A stretch of 64,000 nt of DNA from Weeksellaceae bacterium (GTDB taxonomy: Bacteria > Bacteroidota > Bacteroidia > Flavobacteriales > Weeksellaceae), in contig JAKLPS010000007.1 of NCBI GenBank assembly GCA_022013695.1, positions 50,067 to 114,066 on the forward strand, read 5' to 3'. The position numbers were made by a program, and so were the translations under genes. Positions 26,178 to 34,117 of this stretch are shown piece after piece (within the stretch, counting starts at the first letter, position 1; each line of letters starts with the position of its first letter). The notes beneath the pieces are model-generated. The model ran no database searches. It saw only the letters and a list, made by a program, of their open reading frames with translations, and was not told the DNA's origin.

Positions 26178-27458
26178 CTAATACTCAAAATTCCTAAAGG
26201 CCTCCAGCGTCTTATCAATTTCCGCATAGCCAATTGCCGACGAAATAAACCAGGTTTCATAGCCACTTGGCGGAAGATAAATGCCCTGTTCCAAAACCTG
26301 ATGAAATAAATTGTTGAACAATCCGATATTAGAATTATTCACTTCTTTGAAATTGCTTACCGAAGTCACATCAAAGAAAATCGACATCATACTTCCCTTT
26401 CGGTTGATTCTGTGACGAATGCCTTTCTCATTGAGGATTTTACCAATTTCGAAGTCTAAGGTTTCCGTTGTCTTATCGAGTTTATTGTAAAAATCAGGAT
26501 CTTCTTTGATTAATTGCAAAGTTTTGAGTCCGGCTCTCATTGCCAATGGATTTCCGCTCAAAGTGCCGGCCTGGTAGACATTTCCTCTTGGCGAAAGCTG
26601 ATTCATAATTTCATTTCTTCCTGCAAAAGCACCAACCGGCAGTCCGCCACCGATCACTTTTCCGAATGTAACTAAGTCGGCTTTTACATTCAATCTTTCC
26701 TGCGCGCCGCCAAAAGCCAATCTGAAACCGGTCATCACCTCATCGAAGATCAAAATAGCGCCATTCTCGTCACAGATTTTTCTAAGGTTTTGAAGGAAGT
26801 TATTTTCGGGTAAAATGCAACCCATATTTCCGGCAATCGGTTCTACAATGATTGCCGCAATTTGTTCCGGATTATTTTTGAAAAGATCTTCCACCTGCTC
26901 AAAATTATTATATTCCGCAAGTAAAGTATCTTTCGCGGTTCCTTGGGTTACGCCTGGCGAATTGGGGCTTCCGAACGTTGCCATTCCGCTTCCCGCCTGG
27001 ATTAAAAATGAATCCGAATGCCCGTGGTAACAGCCCTCAAACTTGATGATTTTTTCTCTTCCAGTAAATCCTCTTGCCAAACGGATTGCACTCATACAAG
27101 CTTCGGTTCCGGAAGAAACCATTCTAACTTGGTCTATGTTCGGGACGTTTTCAACGATGTATTTTGCGATCTCAGTTTCCAGTTCCGTTGGTGTTCCGAA
27201 GGAAAATCCTTTTTCAGCCTGCTTCTGAATCGCTTCCAAAACTTCTGGATGCGTGTGTCCTAAAATCGCCGGGCCCCAGGAGTTGATGTAATCGATGTAA
27301 GTTCTGTCATCTTCATCGGTCAAATAAGCACCTTTCGCAGATTTCATAAAAAGCGGAACGCCGCCCACCGATTTGAAGGCTCGCACCGGCGAATTCACAC
27401 CGCCCGGAATATATCTGTACGCTTCCTCAAAAAGTGCCGAACTTCTTTGGTATAACAT
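26178..27458 (-). CDS. hemL: Glutamate-1-semialdehyde 2,1-aminomutase
   Basis: HemL converts glutamate-1-semialdehyde to 5-aminolevulinate in the C5 haem pathway. The 426-aa PLP enzyme shows the expected landmarks: [11 protein letters not shown] at the start, [16 protein letters not shown] (phosphate contacts), FDEVMTGFR (PLP-stabilising Asp) and [14 protein letters not shown] (Schiff-base lysine). Full length. It is convergent with namA. hemJ, another haem gene, lies 9 kb away. Confidence 0.97.
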   Translation of the reverse strand: MLYQRSSALFEEAYRYIPGGVNSPVRAFKSVGGVPLFMKSAKGAYLTDEDDRTYIDYINSWGPAILGHTHPEVLEAIQKQAEKGFSFGTPTELETEIAKYIVENVPNIDQVRMVSSGTEACMSAIRLARGFTGREKIIKFEGCYHGHSDSFLIQAGSGMATFGSPNSPGVTQGTAKDTLLAEYNNFEQVEDLFKNNPEQIAAIIVEPIAGNMGCILPENNFLQNLRKICDENGAILIFDEVMTGFRLAFGGAQERLNVKADLVTFGKVIGGGLPVGAFAGRNEIMNQLSPRGNVYQAGTLSGNPLAMRAGLKTLQLIKEDPDFYNKLDKTTETLDFEIGKILNEKGIRHRINRKGSMMSIFFDVTSVSNFKEVNNSNIGLFNNLFHQVLEQGIYLPPSGYETWFISSAIGYAEIDKTLEAFRNFEY

Positions 27459-27544
27459 TTTGGTTGATAGTTGTTGGTTAATAGTTGATAGAATTTAGTT
27501 CTGTACTCAAATCTAATTTCTAACATCTAAAGTCTAATATCTAT

Positions 27545-28609
27545 TTAGCTTTTAGGTTTCTTACCTTGCAGATAGATTAGTTGTCCCGCTTTGGGCTCTT
27601 GCCCGCCTGCCATTCTGTTTTTGGAATACAACTTCGCAAGTTTGACCCCGAATTTCTGAGCAATATCGTGCATCGTTTCCCCGATTCCGGCTTTGTAAGT
27701 TTCCTTGTTTCCGGATGAGTTTTTGCTTTCCAAGAAGATGATGTCATTTTTCGCGAGCTTAGAATCTTCCAGTTCGTTGTACTTCATCAAGCGTTTTTCG
27801 CTGATGCCGAATTTCTTAGAAATCTCAGAAAGGTCTGCATCCACAGGCATCACCAAGAATTTAAGTCCGCCGTTCGGATGGTTTTTCACCAGAATATTTT
27901 TCAGAAGCGCCGCTTTGGTTTTGGAATCTACGATTTCCGAAATTTGCTTTTGTTGCTTTGCATACGATTCTTGCGTGTAGTCCACCTTGATTGTCGGAGG
28001 CGGCACTTTGTCATTCTGTTTTTCTTGGCTCAGTTGCGCCATGAAAACCGCATCATTACTCAGCGCAGGATACATTTTTAGGATCGCATAAAAGACCTCG
28101 TCTGTGGTCGTGTTATCAAATTCATAAAGCCTATATTTCTCGATTTTATCAATCAAGATATTTGCATACCTCGGATTGGTGGCATATCCGGCTTTTTTCA
28201 GACCGTACGCCCAGGCTTTATAATCTTTAGGATCCAGTTTGAAGAGGCCGACGTAATATTTTCTGTTGGCCAAGAACACCGAATGATCTTCATAAGACTG
28301 TTTCGGATCGTCGTACACGCGGAAGCACTCATTCGGCGCGTCGTCTGTATGTTTCATCGTTTTCCCTGTCCAATCTTCCTTGCATTTGATCCCGAAGTGG
28401 TTTTTGCCTTGCTGCGCCAGGATGCTCTGTCCGCCGGAGGTCTCCAAAAGGCCTTGTGCCAGCGTGATGCTTGCCGGGATTTTATATTTCTCCATTTCTG
28501 CCACGGCGTAAGGCGCAAATTTCTGGATGTATTGGTCTTCCGTATTCCACGTTTGAGATTTTACAATGCCCAAAATACTTACAAAACCAATAACTAAAAA
28601 CTTTTTCAT
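27545..28609 (-). CDS. Glucosaminidase (GH73) with C-terminal LysM repeats
   Basis: The 354-aa protein has a signal peptide (MKKFLVIGFVSILGIVKSQ). Its GH73 domain (residues 30-160) has LLETSGGQSILAQQGKNHFGIKC, containing the catalytic glutamate. Two LysM-like segments follow near the C-terminus, the last reading IGETMHDIAQKFGVKLAKLYSKN. It should cleave peptidoglycan glycan chains during wall turnover or septation. The upstream in-frame ATG at 28624 would add five residues before the signal peptide and is not preferred. Confidence 0.88.
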   Translation of the reverse strand: MKKFLVIGFVSILGIVKSQTWNTEDQYIQKFAPYAVAEMEKYKIPASITLAQGLLETSGGQSILAQQGKNHFGIKCKEDWTGKTMKHTDDAPNECFRVYDDPKQSYEDHSVFLANRKYYVGLFKLDPKDYKAWAYGLKKAGYATNPRYANILIDKIEKYRLYEFDNTTTDEVFYAILKMYPALSNDAVFMAQLSQEKQNDKVPPPTIKVDYTQESYAKQQKQISEIVDSKTKAALLKNILVKNHPNGGLKFLVMPVDADLSEISKKFGISEKRLMKYNELEDSKLAKNDIIFLESKNSSGNKETYKAGIGETMHDIAQKFGVKLAKLYSKNRMAGGQEPKAGQLIYLQGKKPKS

Positions 28610-28638
28610 ATTTAATATTTGCACAACACTTTATTTTT

Positions 28639-28755
28639 TTTAGGAGCTTAATCCCGCTATCCGCTATATCTTTTTTGTCTTCGGCGTTTTTATCATCCAT
28701 AGCACCTTTGCACAAAGACAAAAAAGGATGCCGCTGCTATCGGGGCTATGGGTTT
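28639..28755 (-). repeat. Dispersed hairpin repeat, copy 1
   Basis: Read on the minus strand, the element starts AAACCCATAGCCCCGATAGC and ends AGCGGGATTAAGCTCCTAAA. Internal arms ATCCTTTTTTGTC and GACAAAAAAGAT can form a stem. The same two ends, with a different hairpin centre, recur at 29924-30010 in the opposite orientation. No protein is encoded. I recall this family between genes of many Flavobacteriia. Confidence 0.75.
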
Positions 28756-28851
28756 CGCCATCCATTTTCAGTTTTGATAATCGATATAAATTTATTACAT
28801 TTTCTTGAGATTCATTCGAAAATCCAACATTCGGCGGCGTCCATTACAAAG

Positions 28852-29772
28852 TTACAAATATTGGTCGATTTGAATTCTTCCTTTACTTTTCAAAAACCGA
28901 TTCGCTCCTTCGATGCCTTGCAGTCCGCCGGTGTGGAATGCCAGAATCTTGGAAGCTGTCGGGAAAAAACCCTTTTCTGCCAATTCAAAAACAGCCTGCA
29001 TCAACTTCCCGGTATAGATCGGATCCAACGGAATTTGATATTTTTTATAAAACCAATTGATAAAACGGATATTCTCGTCCGATATTTTACCGTACCGACT
29101 TTCTTCGGCGTCTTTCAGTTCAAAATTTCGTCTGCTGCTCCAGTCCAAAATGGTTTTTCCCAAAGAATCATCTTTTACCACTTTGATGCCCAGCACCTTC
29201 TGATGCGCTTTCGCAAACTTGGAAATCCCCGCCAATGTGCCGCCGGTCCCAACTGCCGCGCAAAGATAATCAAAATCTTTGGTGTCTTCGCCCAGCATAT
29301 ATTGGATGCCTTCTACCGCAAAAACATTGCTGCCACCTTCCGGAATTATTAAGGCATTTGGATATTTTTCCGAGAATTTTTGGCTGAGATTTTCTTTATT
29401 TTGATAGTCTTCTCTTGGAACGAAATGAAATTCCATTCCGTTTTGCGAAGCTTCGGAAAGTGTGGGATTTTCTTGCCAAATATTTTCCAATTCATTTCCT
29501 CGGATGATTCCGATGGTTTTGATTCCAAATTCTTTCCCAAAAGCAGCAACCGAAGCAATATGATTGGAAAATGCGCCGCCAAACGTTATCAGCATCGGAT
29601 TTTTTGGCTTAGATTCCAGATATTGGTTGACGTTTAAGAAGAGTTTCCAGAATTTGTTTCCGGAAATTGTTGGGTGGATGAGGTCTTCTCTTTTGATGAA
29701 AATTTGGACATCGAGCAGGGTATTGATTTCGATGATCGGGATTTGATGTTTCGGGATTTGAAGCATCTTCAA
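28852..29772 (-). CDS. PLP-dependent 1-aminocyclopropane-1-carboxylate deaminase/D-cysteine desulfhydrase family protein
   Basis: The 306-aa protein is a fold-type II PLP enzyme. It has IKREDLIHPTISGNKFWKLF with the PLP lysine, TFGGAFSNHIASVAAFG with the cofactor-binding Asn, PEGGSN (phosphate) and AVGTGGTLAGI (PLP phosphate loop). Members either open the ACC ring or degrade D-cysteine; bacterial homologues without plant association are more often D-cysteine desulfhydrases, but I cannot decide here. The gene is bracketed by inverted copies of a dispersed repeat. Confidence 0.88.
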   Translation of the reverse strand: MKMLQIPKHQIPIIEINTLLDVQIFIKREDLIHPTISGNKFWKLFLNVNQYLESKPKNPMLITFGGAFSNHIASVAAFGKEFGIKTIGIIRGNELENIWQENPTLSEASQNGMEFHFVPREDYQNKENLSQKFSEKYPNALIIPEGGSNVFAVEGIQYMLGEDTKDFDYLCAAVGTGGTLAGISKFAKAHQKVLGIKVVKDDSLGKTILDWSSRRNFELKDAEESRYGKISDENIRFINWFYKKYQIPLDPIYTGKLMQAVFELAEKGFFPTASKILAFHTGGLQGIEGANRFLKSKGRIQIDQYL

Positions 29773-29814
29773 AATTACTGATTTTGATTGAGAATTTCAT
29801 TTTGTTTCTCATAC

Positions 29815-29875
29815 CGACCACCCCGTCTTCCGAATTTGTAAATTCGGAATCCACCCCTCCAGAGGAGGGAAATTT
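29815..29875. repeat. Double-hairpin intergenic repeat
   Basis: The segment contains a perfect 10-bp palindromic stem (TTCCGAATTT with AAATTCGGAA, 29828-29849) followed by CCCTCC-AGA-GGAGGG (29855-29869). I recall the CCACCCCTCC/GGAGGG pattern as common between genes in Flavobacteriia. Only one copy is in this window. Confidence 0.5.
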
Positions 29876-29923
29876 GCGTTTTTTTTAATGTTCAACTTAT
29901 CTGAAAACATTATTGGGATGACC

Positions 29924-30010
29924 AAACCCATAGCCCCGATTGTAGTGAAAATCCTTTTTCTTTTTTTGAAAAGAAAAAGATTGCAACGGAAAGCGGGATT
30001 AGCTCCTAAA
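29924..30010 (+). repeat. Dispersed hairpin repeat, copy 2
   Basis: It shares the ends AAACCCATAGCCCCGATTG and AGCGGGATTAGCTCCTAAA with copy 1, but has a shorter centre (ATCCTTTTTCTTTT / AAAAGAAAAAGAT stem). It lies between the deaminase start and the transketolase gene, in inverted orientation to copy 1. Confidence 0.75.
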
Positions 30011-30070
30011 ACTTTTGCAAACAAAAATCTACCGGGAAAGGCGGATTTTTGTACTGCTCCTATGCGAAAA

Positions 30071-31024
30071 TTACTTCGTTCTTTCGATGATCTTTTTGAC
30101 TGCTTTTACGACAGCTTCTGCATCGATTTGGTATTTTTTCATCAGTTCAGCCGGGGTCCCCGATTCTCCGAAAGTATCGTTGACAGCCACAAATTCCTGA
30201 GGCGTTGGTCTTCTTCTGGCCAAAACGCCCGCGATGGATTCGCCCAGCCCGCCTAAGAAGTTGTGTTCTTCTGCAGAAACTATTTTTCCGGTTTTTTCTA
30301 CGGATTTTAGGATAATCTCTTCGTCCAAAGGTTTTATTGTGTGAATGTTGATCACTTCACAACAGATTCCTTCTTTCTCCAACTTGTCTGCTGCCAGCAA
30401 AGATTCCCAAACCAAATGTCCGGTTGCGACGATCGTCACGTCTGTTCCTTCCTGCAAAAGAATTCCTTTTCCGATCTCGAAAGGCATATCTTCCGGAATG
30501 AAAACGGGAACCACGGGGCGGCCGAATCTCAAATAAACAGGACCTTGGTGTGCTGCTACAGCTAAAGTGGCGGCTTTGGTCTGGTTGTAATCGCAAGGAT
30601 TGATGACCGTCATGCCTGGCAGCATTTTCATCATTCCGATGTCTTCCAAAACCTGATGTGTTGCGCCATCTTCGCCCAAAGTAACGCCTGCGTGGGAAGC
30701 TGCAATTTTCACATTTTTATTGGAATAAGCGATTGACTGACGGATCTGGTCGTAAACTCTGGAGGTTGCAAAATTAGCGAAAGTCCCGGCAAAAGGAATC
30801 TTCCCGTTGATGGTAAGACCCGCTGCCAAGCCCATCATATTGGCTTCTGCAATGCCGGTTTGGAAAAATCTCTCCGGAGCCTTCTCGATGAATTTTTCCA
30901 TCTTCAAAGAGCCAATCAAATCGGCGCAAAGAGCAACAACATTGGGGTTGGTGTCAGCCAATTCTGCCAAACCGGCGCCGAAACCCGAGCGTGTATCTTT
31001 TTTTTCTGTGTAGGTATATTTCAT
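30071..31024 (-). CDS. Transketolase, C-terminal subunit (pyrimidine-binding and C domains)
   Basis: The 317-aa protein covers the TPP pyrimidine-binding domain (RSGFGAGLAELADTNPNVVALCADLIGS; EANMMGLAAGLTINGKIPFAGTFANF) and the transketolase C-terminal domain (GKIVSAEEHNFLGGLGESIAGVL). It acts with the separate N-terminal subunit encoded 94 bp upstream to transfer two-carbon ketol units in the pentose phosphate pathway. Two-gene transketolases are common in Bacteroidota and archaea, so this is not a broken gene. Confidence 0.94.
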   Translation of the reverse strand: MKYTYTEKKDTRSGFGAGLAELADTNPNVVALCADLIGSLKMEKFIEKAPERFFQTGIAEANMMGLAAGLTINGKIPFAGTFANFATSRVYDQIRQSIAYSNKNVKIAASHAGVTLGEDGATHQVLEDIGMMKMLPGMTVINPCDYNQTKAATLAVAAHQGPVYLRFGRPVVPVFIPEDMPFEIGKGILLQEGTDVTIVATGHLVWESLLAADKLEKEGICCEVINIHTIKPLDEEIILKSVEKTGKIVSAEEHNFLGGLGESIAGVLARRRPTPQEFVAVNDTFGESGTPAELMKKYQIDAEAVVKAVKKIIERTK

Positions 31025-31118
31025 TTTTATATAATTGAATGTTGATAACCGATAAATGATTTTTAGGATAAGTTATTTTTTATCAATACGCTATTCATTT
31101 ATCATTGGAGATTTATCG

Positions 31119-31970
31119 TTAATAATCCGCGGGCGCTTCTAAATATAATTGCTTGAAAGCTGTTTCCAGTTGCTCGTCATTTGGCGCTTTTCCGTGCCAA
31201 GCATGCGTTCCCATCATATAATCGACACCGCTTCCCATTTCTGTGTGAAGTAAGATGACGATTGGTTTTCCTTTGCCGGTTTCCGATTTTGCTTTTTTCA
31301 GAATCGCGATGACCGCTTCCAGATCGTTACCGTTTTTTTCCTCCAAAACCAACCACCCGAAGGCCTCCAATTTTCCTCTGAGGTCGCCCAATGACAAGAC
31401 ATCATCGGTATTTCCGTCGATCTGTCTGCCGTTGTAATCTACGGTTGCGATGATGTTGTCCACTTTTTTTGCCGAGCCGTACATTAATGCTTCCCATATC
31501 TGGCCTTCCTGCAGCTCGCCATCGCCGTGGAGCGAGTACACCAGCGCGTTATCGTTATTCAATTTTTTGCCTTGTGCTGCGCCCAGAGCCACCGATAAAC
31601 CTTGACCCAAAGATCCGGAAGCAATGCGGATTCCAGGTAAACCGTCGTGCGGGGTAGGATGACCTTGCAATCTTGAATTTAGCTTTCGGAATGTTGCCAA
31701 TTCTGCCACCGGAAAAAATCCGAATCTTGCTAAAGTACTGTAAAAAACGGGCGAGATATGGCCGTTGGAAAGGAAGAACAAATCTTCATCTTTACCTTCC
31801 ATCGTGAAGGGTAATTTGTAGTTCAAAACTTCGCCATAAAGTGCTACGAAATATTCGGTGCAGCCGAGCGACCCGCCAGGGTGACCGCTGTTGACGGCGT
31901 GTACCATCCTTAAAATATCCCTTCGGATCTGCGTTGCAAGGCTTTTCAAAGCTTCAATAGATTGAGTCAT
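31119..31970 (-). CDS. Transketolase, N-terminal (TPP-binding) subunit
   Basis: The 283-aa protein corresponds to the TPP diphosphate-binding half: VHAVNSGHPGGSLGCTEYFVAL, GQGLSVALGAAQGKK, the GDGELQEGQIWEA metal/TPP motif and TVDYNGRQIDG. It forms an active enzyme with the downstream C-terminal subunit. The 94-bp spacer holds complementary ATTTATC/GATAAAT stretches that may fold. Starts MTQSIEALKSLATQIRRDI, the usual family start. Confidence 0.94.
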   Translation of the reverse strand: MTQSIEALKSLATQIRRDILRMVHAVNSGHPGGSLGCTEYFVALYGEVLNYKLPFTMEGKDEDLFFLSNGHISPVFYSTLARFGFFPVAELATFRKLNSRLQGHPTPHDGLPGIRIASGSLGQGLSVALGAAQGKKLNNDNALVYSLHGDGELQEGQIWEALMYGSAKKVDNIIATVDYNGRQIDGNTDDVLSLGDLRGKLEAFGWLVLEEKNGNDLEAVIAILKKAKSETGKGKPIVILLHTEMGSGVDYMMGTHAWHGKAPNDEQLETAFKQLYLEAPADY

Positions 31971-32085
31971 TTTATTAGATTTACTTTGGCTGCGAAAGTA
32001 CAGATTTTTCCGCTATAACTCCAAGTTACCAACCAGCTTATCCGGGTCACTTCTCAATAATTAACAATTTTTGATCCTTAAAAAA

Positions 32086-32121
32086 GCAAAAACAAAAAAC
32101 TCCAACGTTTCCACTGGAGTT
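32086..32121 (-). terminator. phoH terminator
   Basis: AACTCCA (32098-32104) pairs with TGGAGTT (32115-32121) around a 10-base loop. On the minus strand a T-rich tract (TTTTTTGTTTTTGC) follows. Located 68 bp after the phoH stop. Confidence 0.65.
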
Positions 32122-32188
32122 ATATATTTTCTAAAAAATGGGTTAGATTTTTATTAAAGTGTAAAAAAATTATACCAATTAAAAAAAA

Positions 32189-33136
32189 TTATTTCCGCTC
32201 CACTGTGTTGTAAGCCATAATAATTTTCTTGACGACGGGATGCCTTACCACATCTTCTTCCGTCAAGTGGACGAATCCGATTTCTTCCACGTCTCGCAAA
32301 ATGGTCATCGATTCTTTGAGACCGGACTGCTGATTTTTCGGCAAATCAATCTGGCTAGGATCTCCCGTGATGATAAATTTGGCATTCATTCCCATTCTTG
32401 TAAGAAACATTTTCATCTGAGAATGCGTGGTGTTCTGAGCTTCATCTAAGATGACAAAAGCCTCGTCCAAGGTTCGTCCTCTCATAAAAGCCAAAGGCGC
32501 CACCTCGATGATTCTTTTCTCCATATAGCCTTCCAATTTTTCGTGCGGGATCATATCTCTCAGTGCGTCGTAAAGCGGCTGCATATAGGGATCCAGCTTC
32601 TCCTTGAGATCTCCCGGAAGAAATCCTAGACTTTCGCCAGCCTCTACTGCCGGCCTGGTGAGGATAATCCTTTTGACTTCTTTGTCGCGAAGCGCTCTCA
32701 CCGCCAAAGCTACGCTGGTGTAGGTTTTGCCGGTTCCTGCAGGCCCAATTGCAAAGACCATATCTTTCTTTTCCGAAACTTTTACGAGTTTTTTAAGATT
32801 GGTAGTTTTGGCTTTGATAACTTTTCCGTGGACGCCTTTTACGATGATATCCTGATCGAAGACCAGTTGCTTTTCCGAGTCGTCTTTGAGTTTCAGGAGA
32901 GATTCTAGTTGTTTTATTTCTAAAGAATTGTGTTGGGAGATATAATCGGAGACATCGTCCAATTTCTTGGTGAGCAAGTCTAGGGTTTCTCTATTCCCCA
33001 TCGCGAACACAAAGTTGTCTCTTCCTGTGATTTTAAGCGTCGGAAAGCTGGATTTTATAAGATTAAAATTCTGATTCTGAACACCATAAAATGTTTTGGT
33101 GTTGATGCCATCAAGTTCATAATTGATTTCGAACAT
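32189..33136 (-). CDS. PhoH family ATPase
   Basis: The 315-aa protein contains a KH-like N-terminal part (residues 1-100) and a P-loop domain with GPAGTGKTYTSVALA (Walker A). VILDEAQNTTHSQMKMFLTRMG is Walker B and ITGDPSQIDLP a sensor-like motif. PhoH/YbeZ proteins act with the RNase YbeY in ribosome and RNA metabolism in other bacteria. It is monocistronic, with a terminator downstream. Confidence 0.94.
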   Translation of the reverse strand: MFEINYELDGINTKTFYGVQNQNFNLIKSSFPTLKITGRDNFVFAMGNRETLDLLTKKLDDVSDYISQHNSLEIKQLESLLKLKDDSEKQLVFDQDIIVKGVHGKVIKAKTTNLKKLVKVSEKKDMVFAIGPAGTGKTYTSVALAVRALRDKEVKRIILTRPAVEAGESLGFLPGDLKEKLDPYMQPLYDALRDMIPHEKLEGYMEKRIIEVAPLAFMRGRTLDEAFVILDEAQNTTHSQMKMFLTRMGMNAKFIITGDPSQIDLPKNQQSGLKESMTILRDVEEIGFVHLTEEDVVRHPVVKKIIMAYNTVERK

Positions 33137-33188
33137 AAATAATATAAGTAGTTAGTCTAACAAATATATGAATAGATTTGATATGATA

Positions 33189-33222
33189 TTGGTCTTTTAA
33201 AAATTGAATTATATTAAATTTG
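33189..33222 (+). promoter_or_regulatory. Promoter of the DUF62 gene
   Basis: TTG at 33189-33191, a 23-bp spacer and TAAATTTG at 33215-33222; the ATG is 18 bp downstream. Confidence 0.55.
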
Positions 33223-33240
33223 CAATAAATACAAAATAAT

Positions 33241-34068
33241 ATGTCAGTCATTACGCTCACTTCAGATTATGGACTTGTGGATCATCGCGTGGCAAGCATG
33301 AAAGGCAAAATCCTGAGCTGGAGCGAGGATGTAAAAGTGGTTGACATCACGCATAATATCATGGCGTACAACTTATTGCAGACGGCTTACATCGTACGAA
33401 ATGCATACAAATTCTTCCCAGAAGGGAGTATTCACATCGTAGCCGTTGACAGTTTTTATCACCAATCGCGGAAAAATATCATTGCTAAAATTGACGGGCA
33501 CTATTTTATTTCTGCAGACAATGGCATTACCAACCTTATGTTTTTCGATATAAAGCCAGAAGCCATCTATGAAATCACGCTGAACAACCGTTTTGACGAC
33601 AAAGTTCTGTTCCCTGCGACAGACATCTTTGTTCCTGCAGCGATGCATCTTTACAAAGGTGGTTTGCCAGAGGTGATTGGAAGAAAAATTAAAGCTATCA
33701 AAGATCTGTCTTTCCCGAGGGCCATCTATAACGAGAGTGAAAAAATGATCGTGGGAGAAGTGATGTATATTGATAATTTTGGCAATGTGGTTTCGAATAT
33801 CAGCCGCAAATTATTTGAAAAATATGCCTCGATTTCTGAGCATTTCACCGTGAAGTTCCGCAATATTGTTTCTTCGAAAATATTGGATCAATATACGGAG
33901 GTGGTGTCAGATTGGAAGCGCGAGCAGGAATTCCACGGCAAATCTGCGATGATTTTTAATGATGCCGATCTGCTGGAAGTCACCATCTACAAAGGCAGCG
34001 TGCTGAACGGAGCATCTACGCTTTTCGGCATGAGCACAGGCGAAAAAATCTACGTTGAATTTGAATAA
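33241..34068 (+). CDS. SAM hydrolase / SAM-dependent halogenase-like protein (DUF62)
   Basis: The 275-aa protein begins MSVITLTSDYGLVDHRVASMKG, the DUF62 SAM-binding start, with the NxxxA-type catalytic and SAM-binding stretches (VVDITHNIMAYN; HIVAVDSFYH; YFISADNGITNL). Most members are SAM hydrolases producing adenosine and methionine; true chlorinases and fluorinases are rare. Hydrolase is therefore the safer reading. It stands alone with its own promoter. Confidence 0.9.
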   Translation: MSVITLTSDYGLVDHRVASMKGKILSWSEDVKVVDITHNIMAYNLLQTAYIVRNAYKFFPEGSIHIVAVDSFYHQSRKNIIAKIDGHYFISADNGITNLMFFDIKPEAIYEITLNNRFDDKVLFPATDIFVPAAMHLYKGGLPEVIGRKIKAIKDLSFPRAIYNESEKMIVGEVMYIDNFGNVVSNISRKLFEKYASISEHFTVKFRNIVSSKILDQYTEVVSDWKREQEFHGKSAMIFNDADLLEVTIYKGSVLNGASTLFGMSTGEKIYVEFE

Positions 34069-34092
34069 AAAAAACCGACATTTCTGTCGGTT
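34064..34092 (-). terminator. Terminator between convergent genes, mainly for the metzincin
   Basis: A perfect 8-bp stem (AACCGACA 34073-34080, TGTCGGTT 34085-34092) with loop TTTC. The minus-strand read continues into eight T, so it mainly stops transcription of the metalloprotease gene. Confidence 0.8.
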
Positions 34093-34117
34093 CCTCTTGT
34101 CTTGGTTGATTTTGACT

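Noticed and set aside
27459..27544. GTTGATAGTTGTTGGTTAATAGTTGATAG-type sequence as a regulatory site
   Set aside because: Low-complexity spacer sequence of a kind seen in several gaps here; no defined palindrome or box.
28675..29352. 225-aa plus-strand frame over the repeat and deaminase gene
   Set aside because: It begins inside the non-coding repeat and runs opposite to the deaminase reading frame.
30071..31970. Split transketolase as a frameshifted pseudogene
   Set aside because: Both halves have proper starts, stops and complete domains; two-subunit transketolases are normal in Bacteroidota.
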